Assembly: GCA_902168185.1 (NCBI GenBank)
Contig: CABHOV010000041.1
Coordinates: 310,001 to 374,000 of the forward strand
Length of the DNA: 64,000 bases
Direction of reading: 5' to 3'
Origin: an uncultured Bacteroides sp.
GTDB taxonomy: Bacteria > Bacteroidota > Bacteroidia > Cytophagales > Cyclobacteriaceae
Shown here: in pieces, positions 35,731 through 45,000 of the stretch
Numbering within the stretch: the stretch's first letter is position 1
Layout of the letters: every line of letters begins with the position of its first letter
Translations under genes and position numbers: made by a program
The notes under the pieces: model-generated
The model's input: the letters and a program-made list of their open reading frames with translations, nothing else
What the model was told of the DNA's origin: nothing
Database searches by the model: none

Positions 35731-37641
35731 TTACGAAACCAGTTCAACACTTCGTTTGATGAAGTTCGTAAGGTCTGCACCTGTCAACAGGTTTTGTGAA
35801 AGAAGCGCAAGGTCGTAAGCTTGTTTTGCAAGTTTAGCTTTAGCTTCATCACCTTCTGCTTTCAGAATTTTTTGCGTGATCGCGTGGTTTCCATTTATGG
35901 CTACATTATAATTATCCGGCATTGCACCCATAAAGGCGTAACCGCCTCCGCCTGTCTTCGCCATGTCTTTCATTCTGCGCATAAACTCACTCATCGTAAC
36001 CACTACAGGAAGATCGTTAGGCGACATCGGTTCAATAGCAACTGAGAAGTTTTTATTGTTAATCGCTTTTTCAAATACACCTTTAATCTGTTCCTGCTCT
36101 TCGGTACTTAATATACTTTCAATTTTTTCACCCTTATCGATAAGCTTGTCGGCAGTCTCGCTATCAACACGTTTTAATTGTGTCTTCTCGAGTTTTTGTT
36201 CCAGCGTGTTAATGAAATGGCTGTCCAATACTCCGTCCAGCAAGATCACATCATACGCCTTATTTTTTGCTCCCTGAATAAAGCTGTCTTGTTTGCCAGG
36301 GTCAGAAGTATATATATAGATGATGTTGCCGTCTTTGTCTGTTTGGTTCGGCTTCACCTTCTCTTTGTATTCTTCAAAGGTAAAGTACTGCTTGTCTACG
36401 TTCTTGAATAGCGTAAAGTCTTTAGCCTTTTCATAGAATTTTTCATCACTGATAATTCCATACTTTACAAAGATGTTGATATCGTCCCACTTCTTCTCGA
36501 AGTCAGCACGATCTTTTTTGAAGAGCTCCTGTAATTTATCACCAACCTTCTTAGTAATGTGCTGGCTGATTTTCTTTACGTTGGCATCACTCTGTAAGTA
36601 ACTGCGTGATACGTTCAGCGGTATATCCGGAGAATCCAATACACCATGCAACAGCATCAGGAAGTCAGGCACTACATCTTTTACTTCATCGGTAATAAAT
36701 ACCTGGCGAGAGTATAGCTGTATTTTATTCCGTTGTAACTCGAAATCATTCTTCACTTTCGGGAAGTAAAGAACACCGGTTAAGCTAAAAGGATAGTCAA
36801 CGTTCAGGTGGATCCAGAACAACGGTTCTTCCGAGAAAGGATATAGCTCCTTATAGAATTTCAGATAATCTTCATCCTTTAACTCGCTTGGAGATTTTGC
36901 CCAAAGCGGAGCGGGGTTGTTAATGACCTGATCAACTGTAACACTTTTGAATTTAGGTTTACCTTCTTCATCGGTACCATCTTCAACACTTTCTTCTTTT
37001 GTGCCGAATTTGATTTCTACCGGAAGGAACTTGCAATATTTTTCAAGTATAGATTTCAGTCTCCACTCATCTAAAAATTCTTCAGACTCGCTGTTGATAT
37101 ATAGGATGACATCCGAGCCACGATCTTTTTTGGTTGTAGAGGTAAGTTCAAACTCCGTTGAGCCATCGCATTCCCAACGCGCAGCTTCATTCTCAGCGGC
37201 TTTAAATGAACGCGACACGATTTCAACTTTATCTGCCACCATGAAAGCCGAGTAGAATCCAAGGCCAAATTTCCCGATGATATCTTTTGCATCGCCTTTG
37301 TCTTTGAATTTTTCTACAAACTCTGCTGCGCCTGAAAAAGCGATTTGGTTGATATACTTTTTAATTTCATCGCCCGTCATCCCGATACCTCTATCGCTCA
37401 CGGTGATGGTCTTTTTCTCTTTATCGAAACTTACCTCAACACGGAGCTCGCCAAGATCACCATTGAACTCACCGATAGAAGAAAGCTTTTTAAGTTTCTG
37501 CGTGGCATCTACTGCATTCGACACTAACTCGCGCAGGAATATTTCATGATCAGAATAAAGGAACTTCTTAATGATTGGAAAAATATTCTCCGTGTGAATG
37601 GAGATCGTACCTTTTTCTCGTACTTCTGCTGTTTCTGCCAT
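35731..37641 (-). CDS. htpG: Molecular chaperone HtpG (Hsp90)
   Basis: A 636-residue cytosolic Hsp90. N-terminal GHKL ATPase motifs: FLRELVSNAVDATQKL, VSDRGIGMTGDEIKKYINQIAFSGA, and GKFGLGFYSAFMVADKVEI; middle-domain KNDFELQRNKIQLYSRQVFI with the conserved Arg-Glx region; and C-terminal dimerisation region ending LTNFIKRSVELVS. Length matches the bacterial norm. It is an ATP-dependent chaperone helping late folding and stress recovery. A terminator separates it from the DUF4293 gene upstream. Confidence 0.98.
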   Translation of the reverse strand: MAETAEVREKGTISIHTENIFPIIKKFLYSDHEIFLRELVSNAVDATQKLKKLSSIGEFNGDLGELRVEVSFDKEKKTITVSDRGIGMTGDEIKKYINQIAFSGAAEFVEKFKDKGDAKDIIGKFGLGFYSAFMVADKVEIVSRSFKAAENEAARWECDGSTEFELTSTTKKDRGSDVILYINSESEEFLDEWRLKSILEKYCKFLPVEIKFGTKEESVEDGTDEEGKPKFKSVTVDQVINNPAPLWAKSPSELKDEDYLKFYKELYPFSEEPLFWIHLNVDYPFSLTGVLYFPKVKNDFELQRNKIQLYSRQVFITDEVKDVVPDFLMLLHGVLDSPDIPLNVSRSYLQSDANVKKISQHITKKVGDKLQELFKKDRADFEKKWDDINIFVKYGIISDEKFYEKAKDFTLFKNVDKQYFTFEEYKEKVKPNQTDKDGNIIYIYTSDPGKQDSFIQGAKNKAYDVILLDGVLDSHFINTLEQKLEKTQLKRVDSETADKLIDKGEKIESILSTEEQEQIKGVFEKAINNKNFSVAIEPMSPNDLPVVVTMSEFMRRMKDMAKTGGGGYAFMGAMPDNYNVAINGNHAITQKILKAEGDEAKAKLAKQAYDLALLSQNLLTGADLTNFIKRSVELVS

Positions 37642-37673
37642 AGTTGTCAGGTTTTAAACGGTTTTTAAATAAA

Positions 37674-37694
37674 AAATCCTCATGGCGAGGATTT
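37674..37694 (-). terminator. Terminator after the DUF4293 gene
   Basis: AAATCCTC (37674-37681) pairs with GAGGATTT (37687-37694); the minus strand continues TTTTTATTT. It lies between the DUF4293 stop and the htpG start, so htpG needs its own promoter. Confidence 0.75.
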
Positions 37695-37736
37695 CAAATG
37701 TTATTCCAGAAAGATAAGCGTGTCAGGATGGCAGCA

Positions 37737-38201
37737 TTACCGAAGCCGATCTGAATCGCGCACGAGTTTTTCATCGCGCTTGATAAACCGGATCGCTAGC
37801 CAATTGCACACTACAGCAATAGCCGGGAGCCAAAGTCCCAATCCATATCTTCCACCTTGAAATGTCTTAATCATCGTGGTGCCAAAGTAAACGGCAGCAC
37901 ACATGGCTATAGCGATGATAAGCGAATTCAGCGCCCCCATTTTTATTTGCGTAATTCTGTCTTTGAATTTTCTGATCTCCAGAAAAGCCAGCGTTGCTGC
38001 AGCAACCAGCAAGATGGCAGTTATAGAATAAGGAAAGTATGTAGTGTTGCGTGCGCCATTCTCAATGATGCTATAGTGCAGTGCATACAACTCATGCGAT
38101 TTGCCGGAAGGATCCTGAAAGACCCAGATCGGTAAGAAGATTGCTGCGACTAAACTAACAATGGCGATCGCCAGAAATACCGTTTGAATTCTTTGCCACA
38201 T
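37737..38201 (-). CDS. DUF4293-family integral membrane protein
   Basis: A 154-residue protein with four predicted membrane helices (about 7-27, 54-73, 84-104 and 120-140). The N-terminus MWQRIQTVFLAIAIVSLVAAIFLPIW is the recognisable DUF4293 start, with the third helix preceded by KFKDRITQIKMGALNS and the fourth ending LAIRFIKRDEKLVRDSDRLR. This family is nearly confined to Bacteroidota; the function is not known. Divergent from the thiolase gene. Confidence 0.85.
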   Translation of the reverse strand: MWQRIQTVFLAIAIVSLVAAIFLPIWVFQDPSGKSHELYALHYSIIENGARNTTYFPYSITAILLVAAATLAFLEIRKFKDRITQIKMGALNSLIIAIAMCAAVYFGTTMIKTFQGGRYGLGLWLPAIAVVCNWLAIRFIKRDEKLVRDSDRLR

Positions 38202-38359
38202 GTGCTTGTTGCGTTAACTTGCTTACTTTGTTATAAGCTCGGCAAAAGTAAAAAGAAAAATTTAACCCGCTACTTTCAAAACAGATATGTAGCATTCCCG
38301 GATGTTGTATCAAGCTTAAACAAATCCGGATTTGTAAGTTGGTTAAGTTTCCGTGAACG

Positions 38360-39565
38360 ATGATGCCTATGAAGTCTGTATATATTGTTGATATAGTGCG
38401 TACACCGGTTGGTAAATATGGTGGAGCGTTGGCGTCTGTACGGCCCGATGACCTGGCAGCTCATGCTATTCGGGAATTGCTGAAACGAAATCCATCCGTA
38501 GATATAGGTTTAATTGAAGATGTAATTATTGGTGCTGCAAATCAGGCAGGAGAAGACAACCGGAATGTTGCCCGTATGGCGTTGTTGCTCGCAGGCTTGC
38601 CCGTGGAAGTTGCCGGAGTAACTGTAAACCGGTTGTGCGCTTCGGGTTTGCAGGCGATTATGCAGGCGGCTCAATGCATCATGACGGGCAATGGCGATAT
38701 GTATATAGCCGGTGGTGTGGAAAGTATGAGTCGCGCTCCTTTTGTGATGGCAAAATCGGAAGAACCGTTTGCGCGTAAACAGGAGTTGATCGATACAACA
38801 CTTGGCTGGCGTTTTATCAATTCAAAACTTTCCAGACTATATCATCCATACTCGATGGGCGAGACGGCAGAAAATGTAGCAGAGAAATGGAAGGTGAGTC
38901 GTGAAGAACAAGATGCATTTGCACTTCAATCACAAGTAAATTATCAGCAGGCCAATCAAGCAGGAAAATTCAAAGAAGAGATCGTTCCTGTACCGGTCCC
39001 TAAATCAAAAGATGAATTTTTCCTTTTTGAAAAAGATGAACATCCGCGTACCACGACTATTGAAAAGTTGAGTTCGTTGAAACCTGCCTTCAAGGAGAAT
39101 GGTACGGTAACAGCAGGAAATTCATCCGGTATAAATGATGGTGCTGCTGCGTGCTTGTTAGTAACAGAAGATATACTTCAGAAATTCAATCTTACTCCAT
39201 TGGCAAGAATAGTTTCGACTGGTGTTGCCGGTGTTGATCCTGCCTATATGGGAGTAGGTCCTGTACTGGCTACACAGAAGGCATTGAAACGTGCCGGATT
39301 AAAAATTACAGACATTGGATTAACAGAACTTAACGAAGCGTTTGCTTCTCAATCTATAGCCTGCATTCGCGATCTTGATCTCAATCCAGAAAATGTAAAT
39401 GTAAATGGTGGCGCTATTGCTATAGGCCATCCGCTTGGTTGCAGCGGTGTGCGGATCAGCGCTACGTTGCTGTACGAAATGAGAAGACGAAATATACAGT
39501 ATGGGTTGGCAACGATGTGTATTGGTGTTGGACAGGGTGCTGCCATTATTTTTGAGAAAGTATAG
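38360..39565 (+). CDS. Acetyl-CoA C-acyltransferase (thiolase)
   Basis: A 401-residue thiolase. Catalytic Cys93 (TVNRLCASGLQAI), His in GGAIAIGHPLGCSG near residue 358, and Cys in MCIGVGQGAA near 388 are all present, with ELNEAFASQ as the other active-site loop. The two conserved alternative ATGs at the very start (MMPM) are 6 bases apart. It may act in fatty-acid beta-oxidation or as the PcaF-type beta-ketoadipyl-CoA thiolase (closest by its KAKGE-free N-terminus, VDIVRTPVGKYGG). No other beta-oxidation gene is adjacent, so direction (degradative or biosynthetic) stays open. Confidence 0.92.
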   Translation: MMPMKSVYIVDIVRTPVGKYGGALASVRPDDLAAHAIRELLKRNPSVDIGLIEDVIIGAANQAGEDNRNVARMALLLAGLPVEVAGVTVNRLCASGLQAIMQAAQCIMTGNGDMYIAGGVESMSRAPFVMAKSEEPFARKQELIDTTLGWRFINSKLSRLYHPYSMGETAENVAEKWKVSREEQDAFALQSQVNYQQANQAGKFKEEIVPVPVPKSKDEFFLFEKDEHPRTTTIEKLSSLKPAFKENGTVTAGNSSGINDGAAACLLVTEDILQKFNLTPLARIVSTGVAGVDPAYMGVGPVLATQKALKRAGLKITDIGLTELNEAFASQSIACIRDLDLNPENVNVNGGAIAIGHPLGCSGVRISATLLYEMRRRNIQYGLATMCIGVGQGAAIIFEKV

Positions 39566-39584
39566 CAGGGAAGAAGTAATTTTG
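39552..39584 (+). promoter_or_regulatory. Promoter upstream of truA
   Basis: TTG (39552-39554), a 22-base spacer, then TAATTTTG (39577-39584) followed by CAATT: a good TTG-N17-23-TAnnTTTG promoter overlapping the thiolase stop region. A start near 39590 would give truA a leader of about 88 bases. Confidence 0.5.
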
Positions 39585-39589
39585 CAATT

Positions 39590-39694
39590 ATGAACACATC
39601 GAAAATTTTCAGGCAGCAGAATTCTATCTATATATCTTGCTTTCTCCTTTTTACTTTTCTTTTCAGCTTTCGAATTCATGCGTTACTTTTTTGA
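39590..39694 (+). CDS. Possible leader ORF overlapping truA (34 aa)
   Basis: An ATG at 39590 sits at the predicted transcript start. It opens a 34-residue hydrophobic peptide (MNTSKIFRQQNSIYIS then CFLLFTFLFSFRIHALLF) whose stop overlaps the truA start by 17 bases in another frame. Its position suits leader translation coupled to truA, but it may be non-coding. Confidence 0.2.
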   Translation: MNTSKIFRQQNSIYISCFLLFTFLFSFRIHALLF

Positions 39695-40424
39695 AATAAG
39701 TTACAACGGTGGTCACTACAATGGCTGGCAGAGCCAGAATAATGCGTTGGGTGTGCAAACCGTAGTAGAAAATGCGCTCACTAAATTACTGCGCGAAGAA
39801 ATTAAAATAGTAGGAAGCGGACGAACAGACACCGGTGTTCATTGTGAGCAACAATTTTTTCATGCCGATATTGAAAAGGAGTTTGATACCAATACACTTA
39901 TACAAAAGTTAAATTCTTTTTTGCCCAAGGATATAGCAATTCCTTTTATCCACAAGGTGAAGCCCGATGCACATGCACGTTACGATGCCGTTGAGCGTAC
40001 CTATATTTACAGGATCACACGCACAAAAAATCCTTTTCTTGACGGGCTCGCTTTATATTATTTCAAGAGTGTAAATATTGACTTGATGAATAAAGCTGCT
40101 TCTTCGATGCTCGGTTCGCACGACTTCGAGAGTTTCAGTAAAGTAAAAACAGATGTAAATCATTTTCTGTGCGATATAAAAAAAGCAGAATGGAAAGCGC
40201 ATGGAGCCTCGCTTGAATTTACAATTACGGCCAATCGTTTTTTAAGAGGAATGGTACGGGCAACGGTAGGAACATTGCTGGATGTAGGCAGCGAAAAAAT
40301 TTCTCTAAAAGAATTTCAAGCTATACTACAAGTCCGCGATCGGAAAAAGGCAGGCGCCAATGTTCCGCCTCACGGCCTATATCTTGTGAAAGTAAAATAT
40401 CCATCCAGTGTTTTTATGAAATAA
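39678..40424 (+). CDS. truA: tRNA pseudouridine(38-40) synthase TruA
   Basis: A 248-residue enzyme that makes pseudouridine at positions 38-40 of the tRNA anticodon arm. The catalytic Asp lies in VGSGRTDTGVHCEQQ (about residue 53), with FFEISYNGGHYNGWQSQ at the N-terminus, and downstream RTYIYRITRTKNPF and LRGMVRATVGTLLDVGS motifs typical of TruA. Length is usual. Next gene ispF follows at 93 bases. Confidence 0.96.
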   Translation: MRYFFEISYNGGHYNGWQSQNNALGVQTVVENALTKLLREEIKIVGSGRTDTGVHCEQQFFHADIEKEFDTNTLIQKLNSFLPKDIAIPFIHKVKPDAHARYDAVERTYIYRITRTKNPFLDGLALYYFKSVNIDLMNKAASSMLGSHDFESFSKVKTDVNHFLCDIKKAEWKAHGASLEFTITANRFLRGMVRATVGTLLDVGSEKISLKEFQAILQVRDRKKAGANVPPHGLYLVKVKYPSSVFMK

Positions 40425-40516
40425 GGATGGGAGTATAAATATACTTTGTGCAACTTTGCATGCATTGCCTGGAGCCGTTGTGCTCTGCATCAAATCAGTA
40501 ACAAGACTAAAGTAAG

Positions 40517-40996
40517 ATGAAGATACGAGTAGGAATGGGCTTCGATGTACACGAACTCGAAGAAGGAAGAGACTTCTGGTTGGGTGGAATTAAACTTCCT
40601 GCCAGTAAAGGTGCCGTTGGACACTCCGATGCTGATGTTTTAATTCATGCTATCTGCGATGCCCTGCTTGGCGCGGCTAACCTCCGCGACATCGGTTTCC
40701 ATTTCGCCAATACTGATAACCGTTGGAAAGGTATGGATAGCAAATTTTTTCTGAAGGAAGTAACAAACATGCTCCACGAAAAAGGATGGCGTATCGGGAA
40801 TGTAGACTGTACCATTTGCCTTGAACGTCCCAAGGTAAATCCCCATATCGATGAAATGAAAAAAGTGTTGGCACCGCTCATGAATATTTCGGAAGATGAT
40901 GTGTCGATCAAAGCAACTACCAATGAAAAACTTGGATACGTTGGCCGCGAAGAGGGCGTTAATGCTTCAGCGGTTGCGTTGATCACGAAGGAGTAG
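40517..40996 (+). CDS. ispF: 2-C-methyl-D-erythritol 2,4-cyclodiphosphate synthase
   Basis: A 159-residue enzyme of the MEP isoprenoid pathway that forms the cyclic diphosphate and releases CMP. Metal ligands Asp10 and His12 lie in MGFDVHELEEGRDFWLGG; the third is His43-region GHSDADVLIHAICDALLGAANLRDIG. The CTICLERPKVNPHID and C-terminal VSIKATTNEKLGYVGREEG are diagnostic. It supplies IPP/DMAPP precursors; the GGGPS gene in the same window uses a polyprenyl diphosphate derived from them. No adjacent MEP partner is seen. Confidence 0.97.
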   Translation: MKIRVGMGFDVHELEEGRDFWLGGIKLPASKGAVGHSDADVLIHAICDALLGAANLRDIGFHFANTDNRWKGMDSKFFLKEVTNMLHEKGWRIGNVDCTICLERPKVNPHIDEMKKVLAPLMNISEDDVSIKATTNEKLGYVGREEGVNASAVALITKE

Positions 40997-41064
40997 TTTC
41001 AATATCGTGAGCTTCCGCAAGGAGAATATATATTGCTGATACAACAAAATCGCATTGTCATCTC

Positions 41065-41733
41065 ATGAGCATAGAAATAATTACTACATCGGATGGCTCC
41101 CATTCATTGTTGAATACGGAACTAGATGAAACCTATCACTCCAGGCATGGTGCCGTTCAGGAATCCATTCACGTTTTTATAAAGGAGGGCCTTGATTATT
41201 TCCTCCAAAGAAAAGATGCAACGAATATAGCTATACTTGAAGTTGGGTTTGGCACAGGTCTCAACGCGTTGCTCACTCTTCAACGTGCACAAGAATTTTC
41301 GAATTCAATTCACTATACTTCGTTGGAGACGTATCCGATTCCGGAGGAGATTTGGTCGAAGCTGAACTATATAGATTCCGTGGGACTGAAAGAAAAGTTC
41401 GATCAGCTTCATCAAGCCCCATGGAACAGTGCGATATATATACTCCCGAATTTTAAACTGCAAAAACAAAACGTCACGTTGCAAGAAGCGGATTTATCAA
41501 TGGGTTTTGATTTGATATACTTTGATGCTTTTGCTCCCAACAAGCAACCTGAGATGTGGGAGATTGATGTTTTAAAAAAAGTGGTTGACGCGATGAAAGT
41601 TGACGGTGTCTTCGTTACATATTGCGCAAAAGGCCAGTTGAAACGTGATTTGAAATCACTGGGATTAATCGTTGAAACATTGGCTGGTCCACCCGGAAAA
41701 AAGGAAATGGTGCGCGGAGTGAAGAAAAGTTAA
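41065..41733 (+). CDS. mnmD: tRNA (5-methylaminomethyl-2-thiouridine) methyltransferase, MnmD
   Basis: A 222-residue SAM-dependent methyltransferase equivalent to the methyltransferase half of MnmC, acting on the wobble uridine of some tRNAs. Seen: NTELDETYHSRHGAVQESIHVFIKEGL at the N-terminus, SAM motif ILEVGFGTGLNALLTL near residue 58, FDLIYFDAFAPNKQPEMW near residue 148, and VDGVFVTYCAKGQLKRDLKSLG, with the C-terminal PGKKEMVRG. The FAD oxidase half of MnmC is absent, as in most Bacteroidota. It is followed by the gltB spacer. Confidence 0.92.
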   Translation: MSIEIITTSDGSHSLLNTELDETYHSRHGAVQESIHVFIKEGLDYFLQRKDATNIAILEVGFGTGLNALLTLQRAQEFSNSIHYTSLETYPIPEEIWSKLNYIDSVGLKEKFDQLHQAPWNSAIYILPNFKLQKQNVTLQEADLSMGFDLIYFDAFAPNKQPEMWEIDVLKKVVDAMKVDGVFVTYCAKGQLKRDLKSLGLIVETLAGPPGKKEMVRGVKKS

Positions 41734-42014
41734 CATGAACACAAAAATCAATTCACATTTGGTAAAGATCATTGCAAATACTTCAACCGTTTTCTGTAAT
41801 CGTTGAATTTTTCAAAATTGGACATGGTGCAATCGTGTTCGTTTTTTACATTTTAAAATGTTTTGAATCAAATCTGAAAAGATTCCAAAAATTCTGCTCT
41901 TTCTTACTTTGCCAAATATTTCTTCTGTTTTATCTCTATTTTTATAGGCTCCGTTTTGCCCTAAACGGAATTTTACACACCCATTTACAACCAGACAACT
42001 AACCAGAAAGAAAG
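41734..42014 (+). promoter_or_regulatory. gltB leader and promoter region with palindrome and hairpin
   Basis: A 281-base AT-rich spacer. A perfect 14-bp palindrome ACATTTTAAAATGT lies at 41848-41861. Nearer gltB, CCGTTT (41951-41956) pairs with AAACGG (41963-41968), followed by AATTTT, a small hairpin about 46 bases before the ATG. These could be an operator and a leader structure; no exact TAnnTTTG element is seen. Confidence 0.4.
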
Positions 42015-45000
42015 ATGAAAGAAACAACCAGCCGTGGTTTGTACACCCCAGAACTGGAACACGATGCCTGTGGTATCGGCTTTGTCGCTAACATCAATGG
42101 CACAAAAACGAACCAGAATTTGCTTGACGCGCTCACCATGCTCGAAAACATGGAACACCGCGGAGGCAAAGGCAGCAGTCCGAAGACAGGAGATGGCGCG
42201 GGTGTACTGATTCAAATCCCCCATGATTTTTTTGTTGATGAAGCGAAACGCCTTGGCTTTGAGCTCCCGGCTCCCGGCAAGTATGGCGTTGGTATGGTTT
42301 TCTTCCCGCGCGACAAAAAAGTAAGCAATGCGTGCCGCGAGGTATTGCGTAAGAACATCAAGGAACTTGGCCTTGATCTGATCGGCTTCCGCGTTGTGCC
42401 GGTAGATCACAGTGTACCAGGTCCGGGTGCAGCAGAAGTTGAGCCTGTCATCGAGCAGGTGTTTGTAAAGCCAACAGATGAAACTGTTGTAGGCGATGCG
42501 TTTGAACGAAAACTTTTTATACTGCGCAATTACTCTCAGCACATTGTAGCCAATACAGTAAAAGGTAACAACAAGGAATTTTATATCACCAGTTTTTCTG
42601 CGCGTACAATTGTTTACAAAGGACAACTTCGTACAGAACAACTAAGAATATATTTCAATGATCTTCAGGATGCACGTTTGAAAACAGCGATGGCGCTGGT
42701 TCACTCGCGCTTCTCTACGAATACATTCCCGAACTGGAAATTAGCACAGCCCTTCCGGTATATAGCGCACAATGGTGAGATCAATACCATTCGTGGTAAC
42801 GTAAACAAAATGAAGTCGAAGGAAGCACTCTTCAAGTCGACTATGTTCACAGACGAAGAGTTGAAAAAACTTTTGCCAATTACCAGCCCGGATGGTTCCG
42901 ACTCTGCTAACCTCGATGCGCTTGTTGAAATGCTGGTGTTGTCAGGTCGCACGATTCCTCACGTTATGATGATGCTTGTGCCGGAAGCATGGCAGGATAA
43001 TAAACTGATGGATCCACACAGAAAAGCATTTTATAAATATCATGCTTCCATGATGGAGCCGTGGGATGGTCCTGCTGCATTGGTGTTTACCGATGGCGTG
43101 CGCATAGGCGCCACGTTGGATCGTAACGGACTTCGCCCACTTCGTTATTGCGTTACACGTTCTGGTCGTGTGATTGCAGCATCAGAAGCAGGTGCGTTGA
43201 CTATAGATCCAAAAGATATTGTCGAAAAAGGACGCATCACACCCGGTAAGATGTTGATGATCGATACCGAAAAAGGTAAAGTCCTCGATGACGAAAAAGT
43301 AAAGCGTTCCGTTTACGAAGGGAAATCATACTATAACTGGATCATTCAAAATCGCCTCAAGCTTCGTCTTGAGCCGGAAGTTGAATGGGTTGAGACAAGC
43401 TTCGATGAGAAGACATTGATCCAACGCCAGAATGCTTACGGATATACTACGGAAGACGTAAAGACAGTCATCCTTCCAATGGCCGAAAAAGGTTATGAAG
43501 CGATTGGCTCGATGGGCGATGATACTCCGCTCGCGGTCCTTTCGAAAGAGAGCCGTCACATATCTAATTATTTCAAACAGCATTTTGCTCAGGTAAGTAA
43601 CCCCCCTATAGATCCGATCCGTGAACGATTGGTGATGTCTCTCTTTACACGTGTCGGTGCAAGCTTCAACGTGTTGGATGAAACACCAGAGCATACACGC
43701 CAGATACATATCTCACAACCCGTATTGCTGAATGAAGATCTTGAAAAATTAAAGCACTTGCAGGATCAGGGTTTTGAATACGCAGTAATTCAATGTGTGT
43801 TCAAAGCAGATGGTGAACCTGGAAGACTCGATGAAAGTATAACACGTATTTGTTGTGAAGCTGAGAAAGCAGTTCGTGCCGGCAAGAAGATATTAATTCT
43901 TTCCGACAGAAAGATCAGCAATGAATATGCACCGATCCCTTCACTATTATCGGTAGGATCCGTTCATCAATACCTTGTTGAAAAACGTATTCGTACACAA
44001 GCCGGTCTTGTAGTAGAAGCGGGCGATGCGTGGGAAGTTCAACACTTTGCAACCATCATCGGGTATGGTGCCAGTGCCGTGAATCCATATATAGCATTGG
44101 AGACTATACATTCAATGAACAAGCACGGCATGTTCTACAAGCCGCTTGCTGATGAAGAAGTGTTTGCAAATTTCCAGAAAGCTATCGGAAACGGTTTGCT
44201 GAAAGTAATGTCGAAGATGGGGATCAGCACACTGCAATCATACCAGTCGTCACAGATTTTTGAAGCGGTAGGATTAGGCAGCGATGTAATGGAAAAATGT
44301 TTCCGTGGCACGATCAGCCGCATCGAAGGGTTGTCGTTCGATGATCTTGCACAGGAAGTATTGGTACGCCATCAGCTGGCCTTTGAGAATGAAGCAAAAG
44401 AACTTCAGGTAGGTGGTATATATCAGTGGAAACGCAGAGGCGAGAAACACATGTTTAGTCCTGAAGTGATTCACTTGCTTCAGTATTCCACGAAGACCAA
44501 CAACTATGAGCAGTATAAGAAATATGCTCAGAAGATAAACGATCAAACTCGTGATCAGTTAACGATCCGCGGATTGTTTGAATTCAAGAAACGCAATGCT
44601 ATACCATTGAGTGAAGTAGAGCCTGTAGAAGAAATCTTCAAACGCTTTGCTACCGGTGCTATGTCTTTCGGATCTATATCTTTTGAAGCGCATACAACAC
44701 TCGCTATAGCGATGAACCGCATTGGCGGAAAAAGCAATAGCGGTGAAGGTGGAGAAGATGAGATCCGCTATGAGAAAAAAGAAAATGGCGACTGGGAACG
44801 TTCTGCTATCAAGCAGGTTGCTTCCGGACGTTTTGGTGTAACAAGTTACTATCTATCGAATGCTGATGAGTTGCAGATCAAAATGGCACAAGGCGCAAAG
44901 CCTGGTGAAGGTGGTCAGCTTCCCGGACATAAAGTAGATGAATGGATTGGTCGTGTACGTCACTCAACACCGGGTGTTGGTTTGATATCACCTCCTCCTC

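Noticed and set aside
41985-42641. Minus-strand 218-residue ORF
   Set aside because: Lies antisense over the start of gltB, has no family motifs, and gltB has the full conserved N-terminus.
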